NCBI GenBank assembly: GCA_023213395.1
Contig: CM041465.1
Span: forward strand, 231,763,741 to 231,827,740
Direction of reading: 5' to 3'
Length of the DNA stretch: 64,000 nucleotides
DNA from: Cycas panzhihuaensis
Taxonomy: Eukaryota; Cycadophyta
In this document: piece by piece, positions 21,460-32,978 of the stretch
Layout of the letters: each line of letters opens with the position of its first letter
How positions within the stretch are numbered: position 1 is the first letter of the stretch
The notes under the pieces: generated by a model
What the model saw: only the letters and a program-made list of their open reading frames with translations
What the model was told of the DNA's origin: nothing
Database searches by the model: none
Translations under genes and position numbers: made by a program

Positions 21460-22010
21460 TCTCAATAGGGCAGTGAGAAGTCAACAACGAAAATCACACG
21501 AATCACGTTGGAAAGAAGCTAAGAGAATTCTATGGTATTTCCAAGGTATTATTTACTATGCCCTGAACTATAACTGGAATAACCAAGATTTTCAGTTAAC
21601 TGATCTTATAGATTCCAATTAGGTCAGAGACATTAATGGAACATAGACCTACAACTGGATATGTTTTCTTGTTTGGTTTTGCATTGATTACCTAGATGAG
21701 CAAGAAAATGCAATCGCTTGATCTCCCCACAACTGAAGCCAACAAAGAAGCCTTATGGATTAAATCTATGCTTGATGAAACTAGTTTTCCTCTTTTAACT
21801 TCTATGATAATTAATGCAAATAATTAGGGTGCTATTTCCATTGCTACTAACCCTATTTGTTGCTCCAAGACTAAGCATATTGAGCTTCATCAACATGTCA
21901 ACCGAAGTTTGGTTAATGAAGGCATTCTCCAGTTATTGTATTGTCCAATAGACCAACAAGTTGTTGATATTGCGACCAAATCTCTTTCTTAGGTGAAACT
22001 CATAAAGTTA
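21460..22010 (+). pseudogene. Copia RNase H fragment (element I)
   Basis: Degenerate Ty1/Copia RNase H: SRWKEAKRILWYFQGIIYYA, then TTEANKEALWIKSMLDET with the catalytic Glu, then NANN-stop-GAISIATNP (the DNQ-A motif), TKHIELHQHVNRSLVNEG and DQQVVDIATKSLS. Frameshifts and stops throughout. Everything upstream of RNase H is absent. Confidence 0.75.
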
Positions 22011-22113
22011 CAACAACTCCTCATGGTGGTAGAAGTCTCCATCAATAGGGGATGTACATGATGAAGCCTTCTCCGTCAGCTTTTGCATTTCCCAAGTTAA
22101 TATCAAGGGGGAA

Positions 22114-22482
22114 TGTTAGAATGTTAATATTGTCTTGTTATGTTGTTGTCCAATATTGTTTGATACATGCTAATTGTTAATGTAAGTTGTTAATGTATTA
22201 ATTAAACCCATTTATATATTATTATGTAGTCTATTGTTATTCTATTATTTGGCATAACGGATAAATATATTACTTCGTACCCTGCATGTGTGGGGAACAT
22301 GATGCATTTTAATGTATTGTTATATTTTAATATGAGATATAATATTAAGGGTGGCTATTTTTCCTTTTGGGTATTCCACCATAAAATCAGGTGTTCCTCG
22401 TGTGATTATAAATGATCCTATAATATTTTGCATGTGAATCTTTGCTATTATTGCATTTGTCCATATATGCAATGGTTCCAAC
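22114..22482 (+). repeat. 3' LTR of Copia I
   Basis: A polypurine tract (ATCAAGGGGGAA) precedes TGTTAGAATGTTAATATTG. AT-rich, ending probably at GGTTCCAACA (22482). Copia H was inserted just beyond it. Confidence 0.6.
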
Positions 22483-22521
22483 AAGTAGTTACAACAATTG
22501 GTTACCTATGTATTTCGATAG

Positions 22522-22915
22522 TATTAGAACCTTTATGTTTTATCATTAAGTTATGTATTATATGTGCACTTTTTCTACTAATGTAACTTTATGTTGTAAC
22601 TTAAGTGGGTCAAAGACCGTCTTCCCCCTCTTTGAGTGATCAATTGTAAGTGCATACTTGTCCATGCATGTTTGACATTTGTCAAACATGCAAAGGCCCT
22701 AAGCGAAGCTCTCTCATCTATATAATGAGGCCATTCTCTCATTGTTGGTATGTAGAGAAGAGTGTATTGTTATGTTGTTAGATTAATTTAAGAGTTATTG
22801 GAGTGTAGAGTAATTCTACCTTTTCCATTTGCTTGTGCTTAATGTTCTTGTGAAGCTTAGTTGTTTGTTGCTCTTCTAATGCTTTCCCTCTTGTCACTAG
22901 ATCTATTTTTCGACA
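22522..22915 (+). repeat. 5' LTR of Copia H
   Basis: Matches the 3' LTR over most of its length. Contains a 13-bp-arm palindrome at 22665-22692 and TATATAA at 22719-22725, ends CGACA, and is followed by TTTGGTATCAAAGC, an initiator-Met tRNA primer site with one change. Confidence 0.85.
22665..22692. promoter_or_regulatory. Palindrome upstream of TATA box (Copia H LTR)
   Basis: TGCATGTTTGACA, spacer TT, TGTCAAACATGCA: perfect 13-bp arms about 27 bp upstream of the TATA box. The core TTGAC/GTCAA pairs resemble inverted W-box cores bound by WRKY factors, or TGACA/TGTCA homeodomain sites; binding is inferred. The same palindrome with different but still paired outer bases occurs in Copia G and D LTRs. 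Confidence 0.7.
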
Positions 22916-22929
22916 TTTGGTATCAAAGC

Positions 22930-24714
22930 TTTGAGTTGAGGATTTATAGAGGGCAAATTGGCTTATTTCACTTTGGTGATGACTTTTGCCATACAAAGGT
23001 GATCCAAAGAAGAGTGATCTCTTTTTAGTTCTTAAATTTCAAAATCAATTTTTGAAATTTTTTTATTATCGGCTGAAAATATTTTGAAATTAAGCTTGTG
23101 GGTTCAATATTGGAAAAATATAATTGCAAATTTTTTATTGGAAGAGCTAATTTTGTCATTGGTATCTTATAGCTCTCTATTGTTTTTATGATTACAAGTT
23201 TATTAATATTGGGCACCCTTCTAAATCCATTTTTAGACTTGTTGTTACTTGGGCAATTATTTGGTTGGCCTTCTTTGTTTGGCATTTGTTCATTATGTTG
23301 GGCGGCTCTGTTATCTCATTAGAGCGGCTCTATCCCTTAGTCGATGGCTCCTTACTAAGATTGGTGGCCTTGATAACATCTGTGGCAGCTCTCTTCTCTC
23401 CTAGGCGACTCTTATGAACTACTTTCACTGATTGGCAGCTTCTCCTATGACCATGTACACTCTGTCGGGCGGCGCATCACATTGATGGTATCCATTCTTT
23501 ATCGATGGCTCTTCCTTTACTCCTGTGGGCCCTGTGCCATTTTGTGGACTTGCTTAGAGTCATGTGCCTTTGAACATATGCCCATTTTTGTTGATCGATC
23601 GAAAAACGATCGATTTCAATATTTTCTTCAAAGCCTAGTTGCATGCCACCAAATTTCCACCCATGTGGAAATTATTTTCATTTGGACCTAAAGTATATCA
23701 CTGCAAGTAACATGAAAGAGAATATACTTAGTATGTTCTCCTTTTAATATTTGATGCTTTTTAAAAGTCTCATAACATTGCCTTTCTTATTGTTTTTTTC
23801 TTTTGAAAAAACTCACTCTTAGGTATTTTTTGTGTGTGTGAATCACACTTCGCCATATAAAAAAGTTTGCATATGCTTTTGAAAGCTAAAACACCATGTT
23901 TTAATGTTGTTTAGCTCATAAAGCGAAAAAATTGTATCATTTGTATTAATTAGGCTCCTTGTGAGACGTCCTAATTTGAGGCTAATGAAGCAAAAGAGGT
24001 CTACAAGCATAAGAAGCTCAATAAAATAAAGCTTTTTCTAGTGTGGCAGGATCAATTTTTTGATCTTTGCTGTCTTTCTATAATGAGTGGGCATCACAAG
24101 TGTCTCTTAGTGCTCATTAAAATCTCATTTGTTACACTAAAGAAGGAATCACATAAGCACAACATCTCATTTCAAGTAGCTTTTTTTCTGTGATAAATGA
24201 TCATTACTTTCATCATTTGAAGACATTGAGCACATATTGAACATATTCCAACATCATTTGAACCCACTTTTAATCATTGCAAAATATTAAAATTTTAAGT
24301 GGGAAGGCTCAAAAAAGGTTATCAACCTTGCCTCATTGTCTTAAACTTGGTGCATTCCTTAGGGGACCAACTGGCCGTACGACCAGTACACAACAATTAA
24401 AATTTCTGAGAGGCTTAAGAAGAGTGTTATTAGAGCTATGAGCTCTAAAGAAAGCACGGTATGCCATGCAAATTAACCTTGCTTCAATTATATTAAAACT
24501 TGACTTGGCCAACTGTTGGATCTCCTTATAGATCAAGGTTGGACAACTTGACTTGGCCAATTGTTGGATCTCATAATATTCAGTTGTTAGATCATTTTCA
24601 TAGATCAAGGTTGTTATTGTGCTTGTAAATGGAACTTAAGCGACATAACTTGATACTTTCCAAGGTCATTTTTTGGTTACAATGCTGAACATTTTTTTTT
24701 TTTAACAACAAAAG
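22930..24714 (+). other. Untranslated leader of Copia H
   Basis: Long AT-rich leader without a conserved reading frame. The last part (about 24298-24640) is the module shared with Copia G and D; upstream parts show only scattered similarity. Confidence 0.65.
24298..24640 (+). promoter_or_regulatory. Conserved pre-gag leader module (Copia H)
   Basis: Aligns with 27780-28160 (G) and 47760-48110 (D). Shared landmarks are GGCTCxAAAAAGGTT, CTTGGTGCATT, AGGGGACCAAC, GGTGTTATT and a hairpin-like GCACGGTATGCCATGC (24454-24469). It also holds CTGGCCGTACGACCAG (24371-24386), a stem whose loop contains CGTACG. Confidence 0.6.
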
Positions 24715-24715
24715 C

Positions 24716-25465
24716 ATGGCTGCATCTATGCTTAATGCTAGCACATCAAACTCAGTAGAGCAGAAAACTTTTGACAATGGAAGAAATAAGCAAAAAAACT
24801 ATTGATTATGAATGAATTGTGGGGATATGTGTGTGGCAAAATCATCAAACTTGCACCAATTATTGATCCAACAAATCCAAACATTGAAATTCTTGCAAAT
24901 CCAACAACACTTGTAGCATTTGAAGCCAAAGATGGGGTTGCATTGGCTTTTTCTCAGTTGTCCATAAGTGATAGAGTAAATGCAAATATTGATGGTGCCA
25001 CCACTTTTGGTGAAGCTTGGAACATTGTTTTATCATTGTATAAAAGATGAGATGATGCTTGCATATATAATATTAAAAGCAATCAACAATCAATTGACTG
25101 CACTGGACAAACCAACTTTAGATGAAGATTTGGTAACGACAACCATTCATGTTCTTCCAATGGAAAATAATGGATTCATCGCTGCCATTTCTTACATTGG
25201 CGCATTATCATCCATGACTTTTAATGAGTCAGAGGGCCTTTCATTATGAGAAGAAAAAAATTATTATCGACAAGGTAAGGCATCAACATTTGGAGATTAA
25301 GGGTAAATAACCCATGTTGCCCAAAAAAAATCTTTAAAACAAATTTGGCAACATGAACCTTAATGGTAGAAAGCTAAAAATAGTCACCTACCACTATTGT
25401 GGCAAAGTTGGTCACATCGAACCTACATGCAGAAAAAAACAAAGCGACATGTAGTAGTAACAACA
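24716..25465 (+). pseudogene. Copia gag (element H)
   Basis: Starts MAASMLNAST at 24716. Contains LLIMNELWGYVCGK, AFEAKDGVALAFSQLSISD and EAWNIVLSLYKR, the Copia gag signature, then a zinc knuckle HYCGKVGHIEPTC whose first Cys has become Tyr. Frameshifts and stops after codon ~110. It is cut at 25470 by Copia G, and the gene resumes at 33535. Confidence 0.75.
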
Positions 25466-25470
25466 ACAAC

Positions 25471-26023
25471 TGTTAAACCTTATGTTTACATGTTAAGATT
25501 ATGTACTTTATTTTTCATGTAATATTTGTACTTTTGTACTTTAGGGGTGACTTATCACTTAAGTGATAAAGTGCACACCTACATTCTTTCTAGTGACACA
25601 ACATTGTCACTAAAGGGTCAAATGGGACCCCATGCACTTTTGCTCACTTGAGAGCCCCAAAAGGACACATGTCCTACATACAAGGCATGTACCTTGGATG
25701 TTTGACACTTGTCAAACATCCAATGCCTTAGGTCTCTCATTTCACTCTATATAATGAGACCTCTTCTCATTGTTCTCATATAGAGTTGGATTTGTATTGT
25801 TATATTGTCAGTTTGCTAATCAAACTGTTTATTCATTTGGAGGTTGGACCAATTCCAACTCCACACATTTGGTATCATTTTCTTGCTCCTTTTTCATGCT
25901 TTGTCTTGCTTATGTTTTTCATCTTAAGAGTATCATACTTGTTAGCATTTGTTGCTTTCTAGAACTAGAGTGAACCTAGCTTCTAGATCTTGGGATTGTG
26001 AGGCCATTAGGCCCCTTTTCACA
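25471..26023 (+). repeat. 5' LTR of Copia G
   Basis: TGTTAAACCTTATG to CTTTTCACA. Palindrome at 25696-25721, TATATAA at 25748-25754. Followed by primer site TTTGGTATCAGAGCAAG at 26024. Confidence 0.9.
25696..25721. promoter_or_regulatory. Palindrome upstream of TATA box (Copia G LTR)
   Basis: GGATGTTTGACA, spacer CT, TGTCAAACATCC: perfect 12-bp arms about 27 bp upstream of TATATAA. Repeated in the 3' LTR at 33204-33229. Confidence 0.75.
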
Positions 26024-26040
26024 TTTGGTATCAGAGCAAG
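26024..26040 (+). promoter_or_regulatory. Primer-binding site (initiator Met tRNA), Copia G
   Basis: TTTGGTATCAGAGCAAG directly follows the LTR. TGGTATCAGAGC is complementary to the 3' end of plant initiator tRNA-Met. Confidence 0.85.
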
Positions 26041-28213
26041 AGGAGACTAGTTCCGTCTGTTCTATTTGTTGCTGCTCAAGGAGATTCAAAGAAGGGCTAC
26101 AAACCCTTAGTGACGACCTTCGCCCTCCGAAGACGATCCAAGGTTTGCTAAGCCCATTTTCTGTAGATTCAAGCTTCTTGGAGCAGTGTTGAAGGCTGGA
26201 GCAAGGCTACTTTTAGATCTGAATTTTTTTTTTCAGATCCCTATTAAAGGGTGCAACACTATTTTCTTTAAAAATAGTGTTTTTTCTTTAATTTTTCTTC
26301 AAAAAAAAATTTTGTTTCAAAAGATAAGAGGCAGATCTAAGATATTAGATCACTTTGTGACTACAGGTCAGCTTTGTAAGCATTTTTTGAGGCTCATAAC
26401 TGTTTTGCAGTTAATTTGTATCAGTTGTTCCTCAAATCTAGGCAAGTTTACTCACGTTTTTTGTAATTTTTCTACTAAAATCTGCATTTTTTAGCTAATT
26501 TTTTTCTCACATTTGGGTGCTGAGCTATTCTCCAGCCATTTGAAGCTCTCAGACTGAATTTACTTGAAGTTTGAGGCCCCTTGCAGTCTGTGGATCAATT
26601 TCTGGGCATTTTCAGCCTTGAAACCCCACTCAAAAAGCACAAAAAATTTCTGTTTTTCACTCATTTTTCTCATATCAAGTTGGTTGTCCATATCTTGACC
26701 ACGCATGCGGTTGAGCGAGACATAAGGAAGAGTTTTAGTGATTAATACGGGGGTTTAAAACTCGGACAGCCGTCTGGCTCCGCTTTTCCTTTCTCAAAGA
26801 TGTGTAACCAGCCATAACTTCAATTACTTGCAGCTCTCTGCACACTTGACGAAAAGCCTTGAGATTTTAGAGGGAGTTGGATACCACTTGAACACCCCTC
26901 CTCCTGAATTTTCAGCACAAACAGAGGTCTCTACACGCTGTTCTCATCATTTGCATGACCACAGGAGCCGCCAAGTCACGCTGCCATGATTGCAAATTTT
27001 TTTATGTGTGATAAGTGACTTAAACAAGTAATTTCTAAGCACCATTATCATCATTAAGTGAAAATTTTCACTATTTTTAGTGCTTATTAAGGCTCCCTGC
27101 GTAGTGTCCTTATTGCTCAAAGTTACAAAAAAACAAAAAAAAAAATTTGAATTTCAACCTTTATTTTTAAGCACTTCAAGCTTTATTTTACACTTATTCC
27201 ATGTTTGTAAGTGTTAAAAAGTCTTGTTGAAAGTGATTTTAAGTATTGATACTTTGTCAAAAGTGATATTATCACTATATCAACACTCCTTTTAAGGCAC
27301 CTTGCATGGTGACCTAGTGCCCTTAGTCTCAAAAAGGGCTAAAAAGTACTTTGTACTTAATAAAATCACTTCATTTTTTGATCGTTGGGACTATTTTAAA
27401 GTCCCAACACTTGGCGCTTAGTGTCCTTATTTGGCAAGTGGTTCTGTTACCTTCACTCTTGAGCATTAAAAGGAACCCATTTGTATTTTCATCACAAGGT
27501 TTTGCTTTGCTTCATTGAGTACTTAAGCACATTTTCAAAGTACTTTTCTTGCAAAACTCATTGTACTCAAGCATCTGTTTTTAACTTGGATCTGCATAAG
27601 CACTACACTTCATTAAGTGCTCATTGTAACAACACTTTAAGTGTTCATTTTGATGTACTAGCTTGCTTTTTTTTAAGCCTTTTTTCATTGTAAGCTTAAT
27701 CAAGCACTTTCATAAGTACATCATCCAAGTAAAATAAATCTTAAGTTCACTTTAACCTTCTAAAAGTGACTTAAAAATCTTGTTGGAGAGGCCCGAAAAA
27801 GGTTCAAACCTTGCCTCTGAAATAACCTTAAGCTTGGTGCATTTCCTAGGGGACCAACCAACCGTACGGTCAGTGCACGACAATTAAGGTTGCTTGAGGG
27901 AAAGGAGGTTCGAAAAGGGTGTTATTGGGGCTGTGAATCCCAGGGAAAGCATGGTACGTCCATGCAGATCAACCCTACCTGCCTTGTCCTAAATTTAACT
28001 TGGCCAACTGTTGGATCTCCTCTATAGATCAGGGTTGGACCAACTCCATAGCCTAGTCCTCCACCCCTCATCATTCTATTCAGTTGTTGGATCTTCTAGT
28101 AAGATCAGAACTGTTGGTTTTGTTAGAAGGTGGAACTTAAGCGATAAAAGCTTTGAGTTTCCAAGTTATCTACTAGCTTCAAGCATTACAACTAAAACAT
28201 TGTTGCAATTAAC
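26041..28213 (+). other. Untranslated leader of Copia G
   Basis: About 2.2 kb with no conserved coding frame, T-rich. Carries degenerate motifs such as AAGGCTCCCTGCGTAGTGTCC (27092), AAGGCACCTTGCATGGTGACC (27294) and TTGGCGCTTAGTGTCC (27412), which recur in the leader of Copia D. Its last part is the conserved module. Confidence 0.65.
27780..28160 (+). promoter_or_regulatory. Conserved pre-gag leader module (Copia G)
   Basis: Shared with H (24298) and D (47760). Holds the perfect palindrome ACCGTACGGT (27861-27870) between GTGCA and TGCAC, and hairpin GCATGG-TACGT-CCATGC (27949-27965), identical in D. The position just ahead of gag suits a packaging or dimerisation signal; that role is inferred. 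Confidence 0.6.
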
Positions 28214-29125
28214 ATGCTTAATGCATGCACCATTAGATTAACAGGAGAAGATAACTATCAAGAATGGAAGAGGATCACTCAGAATCTGTTGATAATGAAT
28301 GAATTTTGGGGTTATGTTTGTGGAAGGATACCCCAACCTGTACCTGTTGTCAATGGTGATGTAACTGTTCAACTTGATGATGCATTTGTTGCTGCTTGGG
28401 AAGCTAAAGATGAAATCGCTTTGGCATTCCTTTATATGATTGTTGATGTACATGTGGATCAAAACATTGTATGTGCAAAAACTTCTAAGGAAGCTTGGGA
28501 CATTTTGTCCTCTTTGTATGAAAGGTGAGATGAAGCTCGCATTTTGATGGTAAAAGCCAAGTTGTATTCTGCAAAGTTTGTCAAGCCTATGTCGGCTTTT
28601 CTTTCCTCCATCAAGGAGGTATGTAATGAGTTGAATACACTAGGTAGTCCAGCAACTAGAGATGAACTTATAACATCTATCACCAAAGCTTTGTCAAAGG
28701 ACTACAATGGCTTTATATCTTCTACTACAAGAGATGGTTCACTCAAAAGAATATCATTTAATGAACTTGAAAGCTTGCTGCTTCAAGAAGAACAAATTTA
28801 CACCAAAGATAATGAGGACAAACCATCAACATCAGGTGCATTCACAGCCAAATCAAAGGCCAAACAAAACCCTAAACCTGCACTCTCAAAGCAGTTTGGG
28901 AACATGAACACTGGTTCTTCAAAGACCAATGTTGTGTGTCATTATTGTGGCAAAGTTGGCCACATAGCACCCGATTGTAGAAAGAAGCAAGTAGATCTAC
29001 ATCAACAGCAGCAACAACCACGTCAGCAATTCCAACAAAGATTCCAAAGAATAACAAGAAAGAGCAACCCCTCGACCAAATTGAGGTGCCTATCGAGGAG
29101 GTCAAAGAGGAAGGGGGGGTTTTAG
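28214..29125 (+). pseudogene. Copia gag (element G)
   Basis: 304 codons from ATG 28214 with one TGA at 28526, where Copia D has CGA. Contains ACTIRLTGEDNYQEWKRI, MNEFWGYVCGRI, AAWEAKDEIALAFLYMIVD, EAWDILSSLYER, then LITSITKALSKDYNGFISST, a Lys/Gln-rich stretch and the zinc knuckle CHYCGKVGHIAPDC. It would form the particle coat and bind RNA. A frameshift near 29090 separates it from the following Gly/Arg stretch and protease. Confidence 0.88.
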
Positions 29126-29792
29126 AGGTGGCAATCAACGCCACTTCAATCAGTTTGCAGATGAAGACAAACTATTTTGTGCTTATCAATCATCCAAGGT
29201 TGATGAAACTTGGATTATTGATTCTAGAGCTTCACAACACATGACTAGGAGTGAAGAACTCCTTACCGACATCAAGGAAGGAAAAGGTCAATTAGTGACC
29301 TTTGGCAAAAATCAATCTGTCAAGATTTCTAGAATAGGCACAATAACTCCATTTCACTCTTCTTCTAACCCTTCCTCTTCATTTCCCAATGGCAATGCCT
29401 ACTTCATACTTTCTATGGACAAGAACTTGCTATCTGTTAGCAAATTGGACAAGCAACAGATGAGCATCTTGTTCAAAAAAGGGAAATGTGTAATAAGTGA
29501 CAAAGATATCCAAGTAGTAGCTGTTGGATATGAGGATCATGGCCTTTACAGATTGAATGTTAATAATATAACACTTGATTCTGCTTACTCTGGCTCTATT
29601 GTCACTCAACACTTGTCCAAGATGCGACTTTGGCATCAACGTCTAGGCCATTTGAGCTTAGACAATCTCAAGCAGATGATAAACAAAAACGTGGTACATG
29701 GGCTTCCAAAGATATATGGCACAAAATGTCTTTGTGAAGCATACATAATGGGGACTCAACATCGCTTGCCTTTCCCTAAAGGCAAATCTTGG
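29126..29792 (+). pseudogene. Copia protease and GAG-pre-integrase (element G)
   Basis: Reads FADEDKLFCAYQSSKVDETW then IIDSRASQHMTRSEELL: the catalytic Asp-Ser-Gly-Ala motif is Asp-Ser-Arg-Ala. It continues through LSMDKNLLSVSKLDKQQM and the pre-integrase segment with LWHQRLGHLSLDNLKQM, where a zinc finger reads CLCEAYIMG (a Cys changed to Tyr). The next part, 29794 onward, is in another frame. Confidence 0.85.
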
Positions 29793-29793
29793 C

Positions 29794-32031
29794 ATGCATC
29801 ACATCCACTCTAATTTGTGTGGACCTATGTCCACCGCATCTTTTGGAGGAGCTTTGTACTACATCTCCTTCATTGATGACTTTTCTCATAAAGTCTGGGT
29901 CTACTTCATCAAGCATAAGTCTGAAGCATTTTCAAAATTCAAAGAATTCAAGCTTGAAGTGGAGAACGAGTCTGGCCACTCTATCAAAACATTAAGGACA
30001 GACAATGGAGGTGAATTTACTTCAAATGAATTCACCCAATTTTGCAAGGATAATGGCATTCGGAGACAGTTTACTATTCCTCACACTCCTCAACAAAATG
30101 GAGTCTCCGAAAGAATGAACAGAACTTTGGCTAATAAAGCTAAAGCAATGATGCATGCACAAGGACTCACTCAAGCTTACTGGGCAGAGGCATTCCACAC
30201 AGCTGCCTATGTGTCCAATTGAAATCCAACTACAGTAGTCACCGACATCACACCCGAGGAGGCATGGTCTGGTAAAAAGCCAACTGTCAACCATTTGAGG
30301 ACGTTTGGCTGCACTGCTTATATGCACATCCCTGACCAGCAAAGAACAAAATTAGACAAGCATAGTCTAAAATGCATCTTTGTAGGTTATGCCATTCATA
30401 GCAAAGCCTACAAGTTATATGATCCCATTGGAAAGAAAATGCATCTCTCAAGAGATGTAATCTTTGCTGAAGATGATCATAAGGAGTTGCAAACAGCATC
30501 CATGCAACCTCCCATTGACAAAGGCAAAATGATTGTTGAGGCTTTCCTTCCCTCTCAATCTTCTACTCCATGTACATCATCTGCACCTGCTGGACCGTCC
30601 ACATCATCTGATTTGGCTCCACTTGATCCTAGCACATCTTATGTTGATCAACCACTTAGACCAGAAGATCTTGAGGTTCAAGTCACTTCAATTCAAAAGT
30701 TACCAAAATGGTACACTCAAACAGTACAAGACGGCCACATCATTGAAGGAAAACGTCCATCAAAATATAGGCAGCAGACCAATTATGCACTTATGGCTGA
30801 AGTGCTATGTGTTGATGAGCCTTCCACTTTTGAGGAGGCTTCTAAAAATGAAAATTGGAAGGCTACTATGGATGAAGAAATCCATTCTATTGAAAAGAAT
30901 GGTACTTGGGATTTGGTTGAATTGCCTAAACACAAACAGGCAATCAGTTGCAAACGGGTCTATAAGACCAAATTCCATTCTGATGGTTCACTTAAGCGGC
31001 AGAAGGCCCGCCTTGTGGTAAAAGGATTCAAACAAAGGGAAGGCATAGACTACGAGGAGACTTTTGCACCAGTGGCAAATATGAACATCATCAGACTCAT
31101 CTTGGCCTTAGCTACTCAATGCAAATGGCCAGTCTTTCAGATGGACGTGAAGAGTGCCTTTCTTAATGGCGATCTTTACGAGGAGGTATACTTGGAGCAA
31201 CCTCTCGGTTACAAGGTACAAGGCAAGGAGCATCCAGTATGTTGCCTAAAAAAGGCACTATATGGCTTAAAACAAGCTCCAAGAGCATGGTACTCAAAGA
31301 TCGATGATTACTTCTTGAGACATGGGTTTCATCGATCTACTTCAGATCCTAACCTATATATAAAACATGAAAATAACCATGTCATTTTTGTTGCCTTGTA
31401 TGTAGATGACTTAGTGATCACTGGCAGTGACACTAAGATGATACACATTCTCCAAGATGACTTGAAAAGAAGTTTCGAGATGACAGATCTTGAACTTCTC
31501 CATTACTTTTTAGGCTTTGAGATATGGCAACAGCCAGGCTATATCTTTATGTCCCAAGCGAAATACTCTTGGGACATTTTGCAGTGGTTCACAATGCACG
31601 ACTGCAAACCAACGCCTACACCAATGGAGAATGGATCTAAGCTTACTCTCAATGAGGAAGCTGCACCTGCAGATCCCACACTTTATCGGCAGTTGATTGG
31701 GAGCCTCATTTATCTCACCAACACTCGACCGGACATTTCATTTGCAGTTGAAATTTGTTCACGATACATGTCTCAACCCAATCAAAAACACTGGAATGCA
31801 GCTAAATGCATACTTAAATACATCAAAGGCACATTACAACATGGACTTGAGTATGCACATAACGAGAACTTCACTCTAGAAGGGTTCTCAGATTCTAATT
31901 GGGTAGGTTGCCAAGATAGTAGGAGATCAACCTCGGGATACTGTTTTTCCCTTGGTTCAAGCTTGTTTTGGAGTTGCAAGAAGCAACCCAATGTTACCTT
32001 CTCCTCCACCAAGCAAAGTACAAAGTCGTAG
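29794..32031 (+). pseudogene. Copia integrase and RT with first RNase H copy (element G)
   Basis: A single frame with one TGA at 30220. Integrase core: FIDDFSHKVWVYF (Asp), TDNGGEFTSNEF (Asp), QNGVSERMNRT (Glu). RT from about 30860: TWDLVELPKHKQAISCKRVY, QMDVKSAFLNGDLYEEVYLE, then ALYVDDLVITGSD with YVDD, and AKYSWDILQWF. RNase H begins EGFSDSNWVGCQDSRRSTSG but loses frame at SSTKQSTKS, so the catalytic Glu segment is lost in this copy. RT itself looks intact. Confidence 0.9.
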
Positions 32032-32037
32032 CCTTGT

Positions 32038-32886
32038 GTGAGGCTATCTGGCTATGACGGATTCTTGGGGAGCTTGGATGACTTAAAGAGAAGTTTCGAG
32101 ATGACAGATCTTAGACTTCTCCATTATTTCTTAGGCTTTGAGGTATGGCAACAACCAGGCTATATCTTCATCTCCCAAGCGAAATATTCTTGGGACATTT
32201 TACAATGGTTCAGGATGCACGACTGCAAGCCAGCGCCTACACCAATGAAGAATGGCACTAAGCTTACTCTCAGTGAGGAAGTTGCACCTGCAAATCCCAC
32301 TCTTTACTGGCAGTTGATTGGTAACCTCATTTATCTCACCAACACTCGACCAGATATTTTATTTGCAGTTGAGATTTGTTCACGATACATGTCTCAACCC
32401 AATCAGAAACATTGGAATGCAGCTAAACGCATACTTAAATACATCAAAGGCACATTGCAGCATGGCCTTGAGTATGCACATAATGAGAACTTCACTCTGG
32501 AAGGGTTCTCAGATTCTGATTGGGCAGGTTGCCAAGGTAGCAAGAGATCAACCTCAGGATACTGTTTTTCCCTTGGTTCAGCAGTTGTTTCGTGGAGTTG
32601 CAAGAAGCAACCCAATGTTACCTTGTCCTCTACTGAAGCAGAGTACAAAGCTGCAATTAGTGCAACTTGTGAAGCTATCTGGCTACGACGGATTCTTGGG
32701 GAACTTGGACTTGAGCAGGATCACTCCACCAGGATATACTGTGACAATCAAAGTGTACTCAAGTTAGCCAAGAATCTAGTTTTTCATGCACAGACCAAAC
32801 ACATCAAGGTTCATCATCACTTCATCAGAGAGCATGTGCAGAATGGTGAGATCAACCTCCGATGCACTGGAGGAGCAAACAAATGA
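32038..32886 (+). pseudogene. Duplicated RT C-terminus plus complete RNase H (element G)
   Basis: A second copy of the end of RT (DLKRSFEMTDLRLLHYFLGF) and all of RNase H: EGFSDSDWAGCQGSKRSTSG, STEAEYKAAISATCEAIWLR with the catalytic Glu, and IYCDNQSVLKLAKNLVFHA. It ends at TGA 32884, just before DIFTKPLG. The segment 32080-32702 repeats 31457-32079 with scattered differences. Confidence 0.88.
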
Positions 32887-32967
32887 GATATCTTTACCAA
32901 GCCTCTTGGTAGAAAAAAATTGTAAAATTCAGAGATGGTCTTGGCGTCTGACTTAACATTGTAAACA

Positions 32968-32978
32968 GTAAGAGGGGG
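32968..32978 (+). promoter_or_regulatory. Polypurine tract, Copia G
   Basis: AGTAAGAGGGGG directly before the 3' LTR start TGTTAAACC. Confidence 0.75.

Noticed and set aside
31782-32648. Minus-strand frames over the Copia G RNase H
   Set aside because: Shadows of the strongly conserved plus-strand RT/RNase H reading frame.
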